Positions 17,876 to 27,991 of a stretch of 36,341 bases of DNA are shown here, in pieces. The notes under the pieces are model-generated. The model worked only from the letters and a program-made list of their open reading frames with translations, ran no database searches and was not told the origin of the DNA. A program made the translations under genes and the position numbers. Where the stretch lies: NCBI GenBank assembly GCA_913776965.1, contig CAJYQL010000115.1, forward strand, positions 1 to 36,341, written 5' to 3'. The stretch comes from an uncultured Xylophilus sp. (GTDB lineage: Bacteria; Pseudomonadota; Gammaproteobacteria; Burkholderiales; Burkholderiaceae_C). Numbering within the stretch: position 1 is the stretch's first letter; every line of letters begins with the position of its first letter.

Positions 17876-18940
17876 ATGATGAAACTCTGGTCTGCCGTAC
17901 TGGTCGGCATCCTGCTGCTCGGCAGCTTCGACGCCGAGGCCGCGCGCCGGCTCGGCGGCGGCGGCTCGATGGGCCGCCAGTCCTCCAACGTCACCCAGCG
18001 CCAGGCGACCCCGCCGCCGGCCGCGCCCGCCGGCGCACCGCAGAACAATGCCGCCGCGCGCCCCGGTGCGCAGCAGAATGCGGCACCGGCTGCCGGCGCC
18101 GCGGCCCAGCAGCCGGCCCGCAGCCGCTGGGGCGGCATGCTCGGCGGCCTGGCGGCCGGCCTGGGCCTGGCGTGGCTCGCCCATTCGCTCGGCTTCGGCG
18201 AGGCCTTCGGCCAGGTGTTGATGTTCATCCTGCTCGCGATGGTGGTGCTGGGCATCGTCGGCTTCATCATGCGCCGGCGCAGCCAGCAGTCGGCGTCCGC
18301 CGGCGGCAACTCGCCGTTCGCGTTCCAGGGCGCGGGCAGCGGCGCACCGGTGGCCGACGTGCCGCGCAGCTACAACCCGGCGAAGGTCGGCAACGATGCG
18401 TCGGCCCGTCCGTGGGAGAACAGCGCCACGGCCTTCGACGCCCGCCCGGCCGAGGGCGGTGCTGTCGGCGGCGGTTCGATCATCGGCTCCGCCCTGGGCG
18501 GCGCGACGGCGGCTGCCGGTACCGGCGCCCTCGCCGGCACCCAGTCTTGGGGCGTACCTGCCGGCTTCGACACCGAAGGCTTCCTGGTCGCCGCCAAGCG
18601 CAACTTCGTCACGCTGCAGGACGCCTGGGACCGCTCCGACCTGGCCACACTGCGCTCGATGATGACCGACAGCATGGTCGGCGAGATCCGCAGCCAGCTC
18701 GCCGAGCGCGAGAGCCACTCCGGCGGCAAGCCGAACAAGACCGACGTGGTCATGCTCGACGCCCAGCTGCTGGGTATCGAGGAGGACATGGACGGGTACC
18801 TGGCGAGCGTCGAGTTCTCCGGCATGATCCGCGAGGAACCCTCGGCCGGCCCGAGCCCGTTCCGCGAAGTGTGGAACATGGCCAAGCCGAAGGACGGCCG
18901 GTCCGGCTGGCTGGTGGCGGGCGTCCAGGCGCTGCAGTAA
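17876..18940 (+). CDS. Tim44-like domain protein with signal peptide
   Basis: The 354-residue protein starts with a signal peptide (MMKLWSAVLVGILLLGSFDA, cleavage near AEA). An Ala/Pro/Gln-rich linker follows (about 40-80), then a glycine-rich hydrophobic stretch and a membrane helix near 115-140 (VLMFILLAMVVLGIVGFIM) ending in RRR. A second Gly/Ala-rich linker leads to a C-terminal Tim44-like domain (about 230-354; FLVAAKRNFVTLQDAWD). Family members are inner-membrane proteins of unclear role in bacteria. AAAAGGAG precedes the ATG. It sits between ubiE and ubiJ-ubiB. The next ATG, three bases on, is an equal alternative start. Confidence 0.88.
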   Translation: MMKLWSAVLVGILLLGSFDAEAARRLGGGGSMGRQSSNVTQRQATPPPAAPAGAPQNNAAARPGAQQNAAPAAGAAAQQPARSRWGGMLGGLAAGLGLAWLAHSLGFGEAFGQVLMFILLAMVVLGIVGFIMRRRSQQSASAGGNSPFAFQGAGSGAPVADVPRSYNPAKVGNDASARPWENSATAFDARPAEGGAVGGGSIIGSALGGATAAAGTGALAGTQSWGVPAGFDTEGFLVAAKRNFVTLQDAWDRSDLATLRSMMTDSMVGEIRSQLAERESHSGGKPNKTDVVMLDAQLLGIEEDMDGYLASVEFSGMIREEPSAGPSPFREVWNMAKPKDGRSGWLVAGVQALQ

Positions 18941-18947
18941 GCCGTCG

Positions 18948-18994
18948 AACCGGCGGTTCGCCGCCGGTTACCGGTCCGCACCGGCGTGCGGACC
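18948..18994. repeat. Two tandem hairpins after the Tim44-like gene
   Basis: The first is a 9-base-pair perfect stem with a TTCG tetraloop (18948-18956 and 18961-18969). The second is an 8-base-pair perfect stem (18973-18980 and 18987-18994) with a six-base loop, followed by only TTT. They begin seven bases past the stop codon. They may protect the 3' end or weakly terminate. Confidence 0.6.
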
Positions 18995-19002
18995 TTTCCA
19001 TG

Positions 19003-19008
19003 AATAAT
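19003..19008 (+). promoter_or_regulatory. Possible -10 element of ubiJ
   Basis: AATAAT followed by CG lies eight bases before the ubiJ ATG, in line with the TAnnATCG pattern before hemA and ubiE. If used, the transcript would begin at or just before the start codon and would lack the left arm of the hairpin at 19010-19036. Confidence 0.35.
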
Positions 19009-19009
19009 C

Positions 19010-19041
19010 GGGGACTATGGTCACACCACAGTCCCCTTTTT
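19010..19041 (+). terminator. Terminator-like hairpin overlapping the ubiJ start codon
   Basis: GGGGACT (19010-19016) pairs with AGTCCCC (19030-19036). After one mismatch, TGGT (19018-19021) pairs with ACCA (19025-19028) around a three-base loop. TTTTT follows at 19037-19041. The ATG of ubiJ (19017-19019) is inside the stem. It could end transcripts from the Tim44-like gene or mask the ubiJ start in read-through RNA. Confidence 0.55.
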
Positions 19042-19586
19042 CGTTCCTGAACGGCTTCATGGACCGGCTCGGCAGCCTGCAGCCGCCGCAGTGGCTGGTC
19101 GACGAGTTACAGCACCGCGCCGTGCTGTTCCTCAACCATGTGCTGCAGCAGGAGCCCGAGGCCACCGCGCGGCTGGCCCGGCAGAAGGGGCGCGTGGCGC
19201 TGGTGCAGTGGCGCCAGTTCTCGCTGCGGCTGCTGATCACGCCGGCGGGCCTGCTCGACCGGGCCGCGCCGGGAGCGCCCGCCGACCTCACGCTCACCGT
19301 GACCGACGAATCGCCGCTGTCGCTCGCCCAGGCCGCGATGCGCGGCACCAAGCCGGCCGTGCGCATCGAAGGCGATGTGCAATTGGCCGCCGAGATCAAC
19401 TGGCTGGTCGACAACGTCCGCTGGGACGTCGAGGAAGACCTGTCGCGCCTGATCGGCGACGTGCCGGCGCACCGCATCGGGCAGGTGGCCCGCAAGGTCG
19501 CACAGTCGCTGCGGCAGTTCGTCGCCCAGCGCGGCGGCGCGTCCGCCGCCGGAGCCTCCGCGCCGCCGCCGCCTGCGGGCGGCTGA
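19017..19586 (+). CDS. ubiJ: Ubiquinone biosynthesis accessory factor UbiJ (SCP2-like)
   Basis: UbiJ is a lipid-binding scaffold of the soluble ubiquinone-synthesis complex. The 189-residue protein has the SCP2-like core ([54 protein letters not shown]) and a C-terminal amphipathic helix with an Ala/Pro tail. Recognition is helped by its place directly before ubiB, with four bases between them, and after ubiE. The first ATG gives the usual SPFSFL N-terminus; the ATG at codon 15 is an alternative. The first ATG lies within a hairpin. Confidence 0.85.
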   Translation: MVTPQSPFSFLNGFMDRLGSLQPPQWLVDELQHRAVLFLNHVLQQEPEATARLARQKGRVALVQWRQFSLRLLITPAGLLDRAAPGAPADLTLTVTDESPLSLAQAAMRGTKPAVRIEGDVQLAAEINWLVDNVRWDVEEDLSRLIGDVPAHRIGQVARKVAQSLRQFVAQRGGASAAGASAPPPPAGG

Positions 19587-19590
19587 TCCC

Positions 19591-21159
19591 ATGGCCCGTT
19601 TCCTCCGGGGCATCTACATCCTGTGGATCGCCCTGCGCTACGGCCTGGACGAACTGGTCCTGTCCAGCTTCCGCCAACCCTGGCTGCGCCGCCTGACCCG
19701 CATCATCACCACCGGCCGCCGGCTCGACGCGCCGCGGGGGCAGCGCCTACGCGAAGCCCTCGAATCGCTCGGCCCGATCTTCGTGAAGTTCGGCCAGGTG
19801 CTGTCCACCCGGCGCGACCTGATGCCGGCGGACATCGCCGACGAACTCGCGCGCCTGCAGGACCGGGTACCGCCTTTCCCTGTGGAGATCGCGGTCGCGG
19901 CGATCGAGCGGGCCTTCCGCCGGCCGATCGATGCGATCTTCACCAGCTTCGAGCGGGTGCCGGTGGCGAGCGCCTCGATCGCGCAGGTCCACTTCGCCAC
20001 GCTGCGCACCGCCGACGGGCGCGAGCGGGAGGTGGCGGTCAAGGTGCGCCGCCCGGGCATGCTGCCGACGATCGAGAAGGACCTGGCGCTGATGTCGATG
20101 ATGGCCGGCTGGGTCGAATCGCTGTCGGCCGACGGCAAGCGGTTGAAGCCGCGGGAGGTCGTCGCCGAATTCAACAAGTACCTGCACGACGAGCTGGACT
20201 TCATTCGCGAGGCGGCCAACGCCGCGCAATTGCGCCGCAACATGAACGGCCTGGACCTGGTGCAGATCCCCGAGATGTTCTGGGACTTCTGCCATCCGGA
20301 CGTGATGGTGATGGAGCGCATGAAGGGCGTGCCGATCAACCAGGTCGACCGGCTGCATGCCGCCGGGGTGGACATCAAGCGGCTGGCGCGCGACGGCGTG
20401 ACGATTTTCTTCACCCAGGTCTTCCGCGACGGCTTCTTCCACGCCGACATGCACCCCGGCAACATCCAGGTGAGCGTCGAGCCGGACAGCCTGGGGCGCT
20501 ATGTGCTGCTCGACTTCGGCATCGTGGGCACGCTGACCGAATACGACAAGGACTACCTCGCGCAGAACTTCACCGCATTCTTCCGGCGCGACTACAAGCG
20601 GGTGGCGGAGCTGCACGTCGAATCCGGCTGGGTGCCCGCCAACACCCGGATCGACGAACTCGAGTCCGCGATCCGCGCGGTGTGCGAGCCGTACTTCGAC
20701 CGGCCGCTGAAGGAGCTTTCGCTCGGCATGGTGCTGATGCGGCTGTTCCAGACCTCGCGCCGCTTCCAGGTCGAGATCCAGCCGCAGCTGGTGCTGCTGC
20801 AGAAGACGCTGCTCAACATCGAGGGGCTCGGCCGCCAGCTCGACCCGGACCTCGACCTCTGGAGCACCGCCAAGCCGTTCCTCGAGAAGTGGATGCTCGA
20901 CCAGATCGGCCCGAAGAAGCTCTGGACCGAACTGCGCGACCAGGCGCCGCGTTACGCCAAGCTGCTGCCGGAACTGCCGCGGCTGCTCTACGAATACCTG
21001 CAGGACCGGCCGTCGGGCCTGCACCGCCGGCAGCTGGAGGAACTGCTGCAGGCCCAGCACCGCACCAACCGTCTGCTGCAGACGCTGATCTACGGCGGCG
21101 TCGGATTCCTGCTCGGCCTGGTCGCGACGATGGTGCTGCTGCGCCTGCGCCTGTTCTGA
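19591..21159 (+). CDS. ubiB: Ubiquinone biosynthesis protein UbiB (atypical kinase/ATPase)
   Basis: UbiB is a membrane-anchored member of the ABC1/ADCK family required for aerobic ubiquinone synthesis. Family marks are in order: [14 protein letters not shown] (the KxGQ motif) near 66-79, an Ala-rich nucleotide loop [12 protein letters not shown], the lysine in [20 protein letters not shown] with the catalytic aspartate, and [10 protein letters not shown] (DFG-like). The C-terminus ends in a membrane helix ([18 protein letters not shown]). Length is 522 residues. It forms a tight pair with ubiJ. Confidence 0.96.
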   Translation: MARFLRGIYILWIALRYGLDELVLSSFRQPWLRRLTRIITTGRRLDAPRGQRLREALESLGPIFVKFGQVLSTRRDLMPADIADELARLQDRVPPFPVEIAVAAIERAFRRPIDAIFTSFERVPVASASIAQVHFATLRTADGREREVAVKVRRPGMLPTIEKDLALMSMMAGWVESLSADGKRLKPREVVAEFNKYLHDELDFIREAANAAQLRRNMNGLDLVQIPEMFWDFCHPDVMVMERMKGVPINQVDRLHAAGVDIKRLARDGVTIFFTQVFRDGFFHADMHPGNIQVSVEPDSLGRYVLLDFGIVGTLTEYDKDYLAQNFTAFFRRDYKRVAELHVESGWVPANTRIDELESAIRAVCEPYFDRPLKELSLGMVLMRLFQTSRRFQVEIQPQLVLLQKTLLNIEGLGRQLDPDLDLWSTAKPFLEKWMLDQIGPKKLWTELRDQAPRYAKLLPELPRLLYEYLQDRPSGLHRRQLEELLQAQHRTNRLLQTLIYGGVGFLLGLVATMVLLRLRLF

Positions 21160-21232
21160 CCGCGGGCCCGCGGGCGGGCCGGGCATGCCGCGTGCTTGGC
21201 GATAATCCCGCTTTTTTCGACCGAGGCCCGCC

Positions 21233-22678
21233 GTGCTGCTGACGCTTGTCTTCGCCTACCTGCTCGTCACCATCGGCATCGGCCTGCTGGCCGCGCGGCG
21301 CGTCAAGGGGACTGCCGACTTCGCCATCGCCGGGCGCGGCCTGCCGCTGGCAATGATCGTCACCACCACCTTCGCGACCTGGTTCGGCTCCGAGACGGTG
21401 CTGGGCATCCCGGCGAAATTCATCGAAGGCGGCCTGGGGAACGTGGTCGAGGACCCGTTCGGCGCCGGCACCTGCCTGATCCTGGTCGGCGTGTTCTTCG
21501 CGGCCAAGCTCTACCGCATGACGCTGCTGACGATCAGCGACTACTACCGCGAGCGCTACGGCCGCGCGGTGGAGGTGTTGTGCTCGCTGATCATCATGCT
21601 CAGCTACCTGGGATGGGTGTCGGCCCAGGTGACCGCGCTCGGGCTGGTGTTCAACGTGCTGTCGGCCGGCGCCATCCCGGTCCCGGCCGGCATGGTGATC
21701 GGCGTGGTGTCGATCCTCGCCTATACGCTCTTCGGCGGCATGTGGTCGGTGGCGATCACCGACTTCATCCAGATGATCATCCTGGTGGCAGGCCTCACCA
21801 TCCTGGCCGTGTTCGCCGGCGACATGGCGGGCGGTGCCGACAAGGTGATCGCCTTCGCGCTCAGCCGCGACCTGTTCCACTTCTGGCCCGAGCCGAAGCT
21901 GCACGACATCCTGTTCTTTTTCGCCGCGGCGATCACGATGATGCTGGGCTCGATCCCGCAGCAGGACGTGTTCCAGCGGGTGATGTCGGCGAACGGTCTG
22001 AAGGCCGCGACCCGTGGCCCGGTGATCGGCGGCGTCTGCTACATCCTGTTTGCCTTCGTGCCGATGTTCCTGGTCGCGAGTGCGCTGCTGATCATGCCGG
22101 AGCAGGCTGCCGCGCTGCTGAAGGACGATCCGCAGAAGGTCCTGCCGACCCTGGTGCTGGAGCGCATGCCCTTCGTGATGCAGGTGCTGTTCTTCGGTGC
22201 GCTGCTGTCCGCGATCAAGTCCACCGCGTCGGCCACGCTGCTGGCGCCCAGCGTCACCTTCACCGAGAACATCTGGCGGCAGTTCCGGCCCGGCCGCAGC
22301 GACGCGGAGAACCTGCGCACCATGCGGATCACGGTGCTGCTGTTCAGCGGCTGCGTGCTGGCCTATGCGATCGCGATGCAGGGCACCTCGATCTACGAAA
22401 TGGTGTCCGGCGCCTACCAGGTGACGCTGGTCGGTGCGTTCGTGCCGCTGACGGCAGGGCTCTACTGGCGCCGGGCCAGCACGCAGGGGGCGCTGCTCTC
22501 GATCGTGCTCGGCCTCGGCAGCTGGATCGCCTGCCTGGCGACGCCCTGGGGCGCGGTGTTTCCGCCGCAGCTGGCCGGCGTGCTGGGCGCGGTCGTGGGC
22601 ATGGTGGCGGGCTCGCTGGCACCCCAGCGCATCGCGGACCGCCGGGTGCCGCACCAGGCGGTCGCAGGCCTGGCCTGA
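21233..22678 (+). CDS. Sodium:solute symporter family protein
   Basis: The 481-residue protein is almost wholly hydrophobic with about 13 predicted helices. It shows SSS-family features: FAIAGRGLPLAMIVTTTFATWFG after the first helix, TISDYYRERYG, and the central GSIPQQDVFQRVMSA segment. The substrate cannot be told; relatives carry amino acids, carboxylates, sugars or osmolytes. The start is GTG, with GAGG about eight bases before it; GATAAT at 21201-21206 may be the -10. It sits between ubiB and fmdB on the same strand. Confidence 0.88.
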   Translation: MLLTLVFAYLLVTIGIGLLAARRVKGTADFAIAGRGLPLAMIVTTTFATWFGSETVLGIPAKFIEGGLGNVVEDPFGAGTCLILVGVFFAAKLYRMTLLTISDYYRERYGRAVEVLCSLIIMLSYLGWVSAQVTALGLVFNVLSAGAIPVPAGMVIGVVSILAYTLFGGMWSVAITDFIQMIILVAGLTILAVFAGDMAGGADKVIAFALSRDLFHFWPEPKLHDILFFFAAAITMMLGSIPQQDVFQRVMSANGLKAATRGPVIGGVCYILFAFVPMFLVASALLIMPEQAAALLKDDPQKVLPTLVLERMPFVMQVLFFGALLSAIKSTASATLLAPSVTFTENIWRQFRPGRSDAENLRTMRITVLLFSGCVLAYAIAMQGTSIYEMVSGAYQVTLVGAFVPLTAGLYWRRASTQGALLSIVLGLGSWIACLATPWGAVFPPQLAGVLGAVVGMVAGSLAPQRIADRRVPHQAVAGLA

Positions 22679-22725
22679 CGGGGGGGAGGGCGGGGCCCGG
22701 CCGCTATACTCGAGGGTTTTTCGAC

Positions 22726-22745
22726 AGGCGCCCGGCGCGCCTTTT
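22726..22745 (+). terminator. Weak hairpin with T run before fmdB
   Basis: AGGCGC and GCGCCT (22726-22731 and 22737-22742) form a 6-base-pair stem with a five-base loop, leading into TTTT. It could end the symporter transcript. If TATACT at 22705-22710 is the -10 of fmdB, it would sit in the fmdB leader. Confidence 0.35.
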
Positions 22746-22769
22746 CGGGTCCCTTTTTCCCTTCCCGCC

Positions 22770-23108
22770 ATGCCCCTCTACGCCTACAAGTGCGAGTCCT
22801 GCGGTTTCGCCAAGGACGTTCTGCAGAAGATGTCGGCCGCACCGCTGACGCAATGTCCCGCCTGCGGTGCCGACACCTTCCGCAAGCAGGTGACGGCAGC
22901 CGGCTTCCAGTTGAAGGGCTCCGGCTGGTACGTGACCGATTTCCGCGGCGGCAGCAATGCCGCAGCGCCGGCCGGCGAGAAGTCCGCCGGTGCGTCGGAG
23001 TCCGGCACACCGTCGAGCAGTAGCGCTGCCCCGGCGCCGGCCCCCGCCGCCACGAGCCCGTCGCCCACCCCGGCGGCGGCACCTGCACCCGCCAAGAGCG
23101 GCGACTGA
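22770..23108 (+). CDS. FmdB family zinc-ribbon protein
   Basis: The first 60 residues form the FmdB-type zinc ribbon: MPLYAYKCESCG with cysteines 8 and 11 and CPACG with cysteines 29 and 32, then GFQLKGSGWYVTDF. The last 50 residues are a low-complexity Ala/Pro/Ser tail. The family (112 residues here, usually 70-115) is thought to be regulatory or RNA/DNA-binding, without firm function. It is eight bases upstream of the DUF502 gene and two genes before aspS, an arrangement common in proteobacteria. Confidence 0.92.
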   Translation: MPLYAYKCESCGFAKDVLQKMSAAPLTQCPACGADTFRKQVTAAGFQLKGSGWYVTDFRGGSNAAAPAGEKSAGASESGTPSSSSAAPAPAPAATSPSPTPAAAPAPAKSGD

Positions 23109-23116
23109 GGCACCCG

Positions 23117-23749
23117 ATGGTCGCTCCGCTGCGCAAATGGCTATTCGCCGGCCTGCTGGTGATCGTGCCGCTGGCGATCACCGTCTGGGTGCTCGACTGG
23201 ATCATCGGCACGCTCGACCAGACGCTGCTCATCCTGCCGCAGGCCTGGCATCCGGACCGGCTGCTCGGTTTCCACATCCCCGGCTTCGGGGTGCTGCTCA
23301 CACTGCTCATCCTGTTGCTGGTCGGCGCGGTCACCAGCAACTTCGTCGGCAAGAAGCTGGTGAAATGGGGCGATGCGGTGCTGGTGCGCATCCCGGTGGT
23401 GCGCTCGATCTACAGCAGCGTCAAGCAGGTGTCGGACACGCTGTTCTCCGAGAGCGGCAACGCCTTTCGGACCGCGGTGCTGGTGCAGTGGCCGCGCGAG
23501 GGCGTGTGGACCGTCGGCTTCGTGACCGGCTCGCCGGGCGGCGACGTCGCGACCTACCTGCGCGAGGATTTCCTCAGCGTCTACGTGCCCACCACGCCCA
23601 ACCCCACGGGCGGCTATTTCGTGATGCTGCGCCGCAGCGACTGCATCGAGCTCGACACGAGCGTCGACGAGGCGCTCAAGTACATCGTCTCCATGGGGGT
23701 GGTCGTGCCGGTCGGCCCGACCCCGCAAACCCCGCCCTCCCTCCCGTAA
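23117..23749 (+). CDS. DUF502 family membrane protein
   Basis: The 210-residue protein has two membrane helices, near 8-28 ([22 protein letters not shown]) and 58-78 ([20 protein letters not shown]). A soluble domain follows with the family segments [26 protein letters not shown] and [17 protein letters not shown]502 proteins are widespread and of unknown function. GAGG lies seven bases before the ATG. The genes fmdB, DUF502 and aspS very likely share a transcript. Confidence 0.92.
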   Translation: MVAPLRKWLFAGLLVIVPLAITVWVLDWIIGTLDQTLLILPQAWHPDRLLGFHIPGFGVLLTLLILLLVGAVTSNFVGKKLVKWGDAVLVRIPVVRSIYSSVKQVSDTLFSESGNAFRTAVLVQWPREGVWTVGFVTGSPGGDVATYLREDFLSVYVPTTPNPTGGYFVMLRRSDCIELDTSVDEALKYIVSMGVVVPVGPTPQTPPSLP

Positions 23750-23777
23750 CGCGCCGCGACGGCGCCGGAATTCCACC

Positions 23778-25589
<1,812 letters not shown>

Positions 25590-25611
25590 GGCGCGGGGAC
25601 GACCCCTCGAC

Positions 25612-25647
25612 AGGCGGCGGGCTGCGAGGCCCGCCGCCTTTTTTTTT
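25612..25647 (+). terminator. Rho-independent terminator after aspS
   Basis: A perfect 11-base-pair GC-rich stem (25612-25622 and 25629-25639) with a six-base loop is followed by a run of nine T residues (25639-25647). It lies 23 bases past the aspS stop, so nudB, starting 32 bases later, needs read-through or its own promoter. Confidence 0.95.
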
Positions 25648-25678
25648 GCGTCTCCCGCACGACCGCACCGCACGCGCC

Positions 25679-26161
25679 ATGACACCTGCCGTTCCCGCAT
25701 CCTCCGCACGCTTCTGGAAACTGCCGCAGTCGGTGCTGGTCGTGATCCACACGCCGGCGCTGGACGTGCTGCTCATCGAGCGCGCCGACACGCCCGGCTT
25801 CTGGCAGTCGGTGACCGGCAGCAAGGACGCGGCCGACGAGCCTTTCGCCGCGACCGCCGCACGCGAGGTGCGGGAGGAAACCGGCATCGACGTGCAGGCG
25901 CCCGGATGCCAGCTGGTCGACTGGCATCTCGAAAACGTCTACCCGATCTACCCGCAGTGGCGCCACCGCTATGCGCCGGACGTCGCGGAGAACACCGAGC
26001 ATCTGTTCGGGCTGGAAGTGCCGGCCGGCACGGCGGTGCAGCTGGCACCGCGCGAACACACGGCGATGGCCTGGTGGCCCTGGCGGGAGGCGGCCGACCG
26101 CTGCTATTCGCCGTCGAATGCCGAAGCCGTTCTGATGCTGCCGCGGTTCGCCGGACGGTAG
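25679..26161 (+). CDS. nudB: Dihydroneopterin triphosphate diphosphatase NudB
   Basis: NudB (FolQ) removes pyrophosphate from dihydroneopterin triphosphate in folate synthesis. The Nudix box is intact: the glycine of TGSKD through REVREETGI. Two segments close to E. coli NudB help separate it from general Nudix enzymes: FWQSVTGS before the box and RHRYAPDVAENTEHLF after it. Length is 160 residues (E. coli 150). The ATG overlaps no neighbour and has no strong Shine-Dalgarno sequence. folE, earlier in the same pathway, lies 1.8 kb downstream beyond an oppositely oriented gene. Confidence 0.9.
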   Translation: MTPAVPASSARFWKLPQSVLVVIHTPALDVLLIERADTPGFWQSVTGSKDAADEPFAATAAREVREETGIDVQAPGCQLVDWHLENVYPIYPQWRHRYAPDVAENTEHLFGLEVPAGTAVQLAPREHTAMAWWPWREAADRCYSPSNAEAVLMLPRFAGR

Positions 26162-26207
26162 TCGCCCGGGGCGGAGCAGGCAGGTCCGGCGGTTGGCGGC
26201 GCCGGCT

Positions 26208-27875
26208 TCAGGGCGTCGCGGCTTCCAGCGCCGCCGGCGGTGCGCCCACTCGCAGGCTGAGCCCGCCCGGTTGCCGGTGGCGGTCCTGGCTCAGCGCGGC
26301 GCGGCGCGGCTGGGCGCCGCAGGCGGTGCGCAGCACATCGACCCGCTCCTGCAGGGCCGGCGCCTCGGCGATCCGGGCGGCATGTCGGCCGAGCACCTGG
26401 TGCGCGACGTCGGCGAGCTTCGCGTTCAGTGTGTCCTGGCCGGCCTGCAGCAGGCTCTGCACCGCGCCGGTCGGGTTACCGCCCAGGCTGAGCGACATGG
26501 CGGATTCGGCCATCTTGTTGATCTGCGCATGGCACTGCCGGAGCATCTCGGCATTCGGCGGATGGGCGATGCTGGCGCTGGCCAGCAGTTCGCCCAGGCT
26601 GCGCGAACTGGCGTAGCGCAGGCCGATGGCGCGGATCCACTGGTCGTTCTGGTCGAGCGCGATCGAGGTCGCGGCCAGCACCGACAGCAGGCCTCCGAGG
26701 TTGCAGGCCGCCTCGAAATCGAAGGTCGCCGACCGGATGTCGTCGGCCAGCGCCCGTGCCGCCTGCACCGCCGCGCTGAACTGCCGGGCGCGGATCAGCT
26801 GCAGCGTCTCCACCACTTCGGCAAAACGGCGCAGCCGCAGGTCGTCCATCTGCTTTTCGCGCAGCCGCTGGAAGTCGGACATGCAGCGGTCGAGCATGCG
26901 GCGGTCGCCGTCCTGGAACGAGGCGAAGGCGAGCAGTACCAGCGACTGCGCGTCGAACATCTTGGAGTCGCAGCCGATGGTGGCGGCGCGAGACAGCACC
27001 CGGGCCGCGGTCTCGCGGTCGCCCATGTAGTACGCCATCATCCCGTGCTTCTGCAGCCGCACCACCGAGCCGGGCGTGAGTTCGGCGGCCATCCGGTAGG
27101 TCTCGAGCGCCTCGTCGAACTTGCCGAGCTCGACCTGGGCGCTGCCCATCACGTCGTAGGCGTCGGCGAAACCGCTGTCCTCGCCGACCAGCCGCTCCAG
27201 GGTGTTGAGCGCCCGCACCGTCTGCCCGGATTCGAGCTGTGCCCGCGCCACGCCGAGCTTGGCCCAGGGCAGGGCCTTGGCAGCGATCACCGCCTCGAAC
27301 AGGGTGCGCGCCTCGTCGTGGCGGTTGGCGCGCAGCAGCAGCTCGGTGCCGATGCGCGCCGCGTACAGCCAGTAGGGTTCGCGCTTCTCGAAACGCTGCA
27401 CGCACAGTTCGGCCGCCCGGTCGAAATCGCCGGCCTCGATGGCCGAGAAGATCGGCTTCAGGTGCGCCTTGCGGGCGCGGGCGATGTTGAGCCGCTCGAA
27501 CAGCGTGGAGGTGGTGAAGGGTTTGAGCAGGTAGCCGTCGAGGGCCGATTCGGCCGCCTCGGCGACGATCGAATAGGACGCCTCGCTGGTCACCATGAAG
27601 AACACGGTGGAGAAGGGCAGCAGCTGCGCCCGGCGGAGATCGTCGAGCAGCGCCTGGCCGGACTGCGCCGCATCGTGGAACGACTGTTCGCACAGCACGA
27701 ACTCGAACTGCGCATGTTCGAGCTTGGCCCGGGCATCGGTCGCGCGATGGCACTGCATGATCTTGCCGATGCCGTAGTCGCGCAGCTGCGACACCAGGAT
27801 GCTGCGCGAGGTCGGATTGCCATCGATGACGAGCGCGCGGCACTCGGAAATCGGCTGCAGGATGGGACCGGTCAT
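26208..27875 (-). CDS. Receiver-domain protein with TPR-like repeats (glutamate at the phosphorylation site)
   Basis: Residues 12-130 form a CheY-like receiver: ALVIDGNPTSRSI (aspartate 18), FVLCEQSF, FFMVTSEAS (threonine 96) and YLLKPF (lysine 118). At the usual phosphoacceptor aspartate there is glutamate 63, a change that often mimics the phosphorylated state. From about 140 the protein is helical with TPR-like units (LYAARIGTELLLRANRHDEA, AYDVMGSAQVELGKFDEALE) up to about 500, then a short basic tail. There is no DNA-binding or enzymatic output, so it probably works by protein contact. No kinase gene is adjacent. Length is 555 residues. Both neighbours, nudB and folE, run the other way. 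Confidence 0.85.
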   Translation of the reverse strand: MTGPILQPISECRALVIDGNPTSRSILVSQLRDYGIGKIMQCHRATDARAKLEHAQFEFVLCEQSFHDAAQSGQALLDDLRRAQLLPFSTVFFMVTSEASYSIVAEAAESALDGYLLKPFTTSTLFERLNIARARKAHLKPIFSAIEAGDFDRAAELCVQRFEKREPYWLYAARIGTELLLRANRHDEARTLFEAVIAAKALPWAKLGVARAQLESGQTVRALNTLERLVGEDSGFADAYDVMGSAQVELGKFDEALETYRMAAELTPGSVVRLQKHGMMAYYMGDRETAARVLSRAATIGCDSKMFDAQSLVLLAFASFQDGDRRMLDRCMSDFQRLREKQMDDLRLRRFAEVVETLQLIRARQFSAAVQAARALADDIRSATFDFEAACNLGGLLSVLAATSIALDQNDQWIRAIGLRYASSRSLGELLASASIAHPPNAEMLRQCHAQINKMAESAMSLSLGGNPTGAVQSLLQAGQDTLNAKLADVAHQVLGRHAARIAEAPALQERVDVLRTACGAQPRRAALSQDRHRQPGGLSLRVGAPPAALEAATP

Positions 27876-27991
27876 CGGAAGGCCTCAGGAGGTTCGCAGG
27901 GTGGCCACGCAAGTTGCATGCCCCCGCCAGTGTAGGCGCACGGGTCGAGCCGCTACCATCGTGCCGATCCTACAGAAGGCAGACACCACCC

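Noticed and set aside
18999-19050. 16-codon leader peptide frame overlapping the ubiJ start
   Set aside because: There is no ribosome-binding site and no regulatory codon run. It is better explained by the hairpin and start region of ubiJ.
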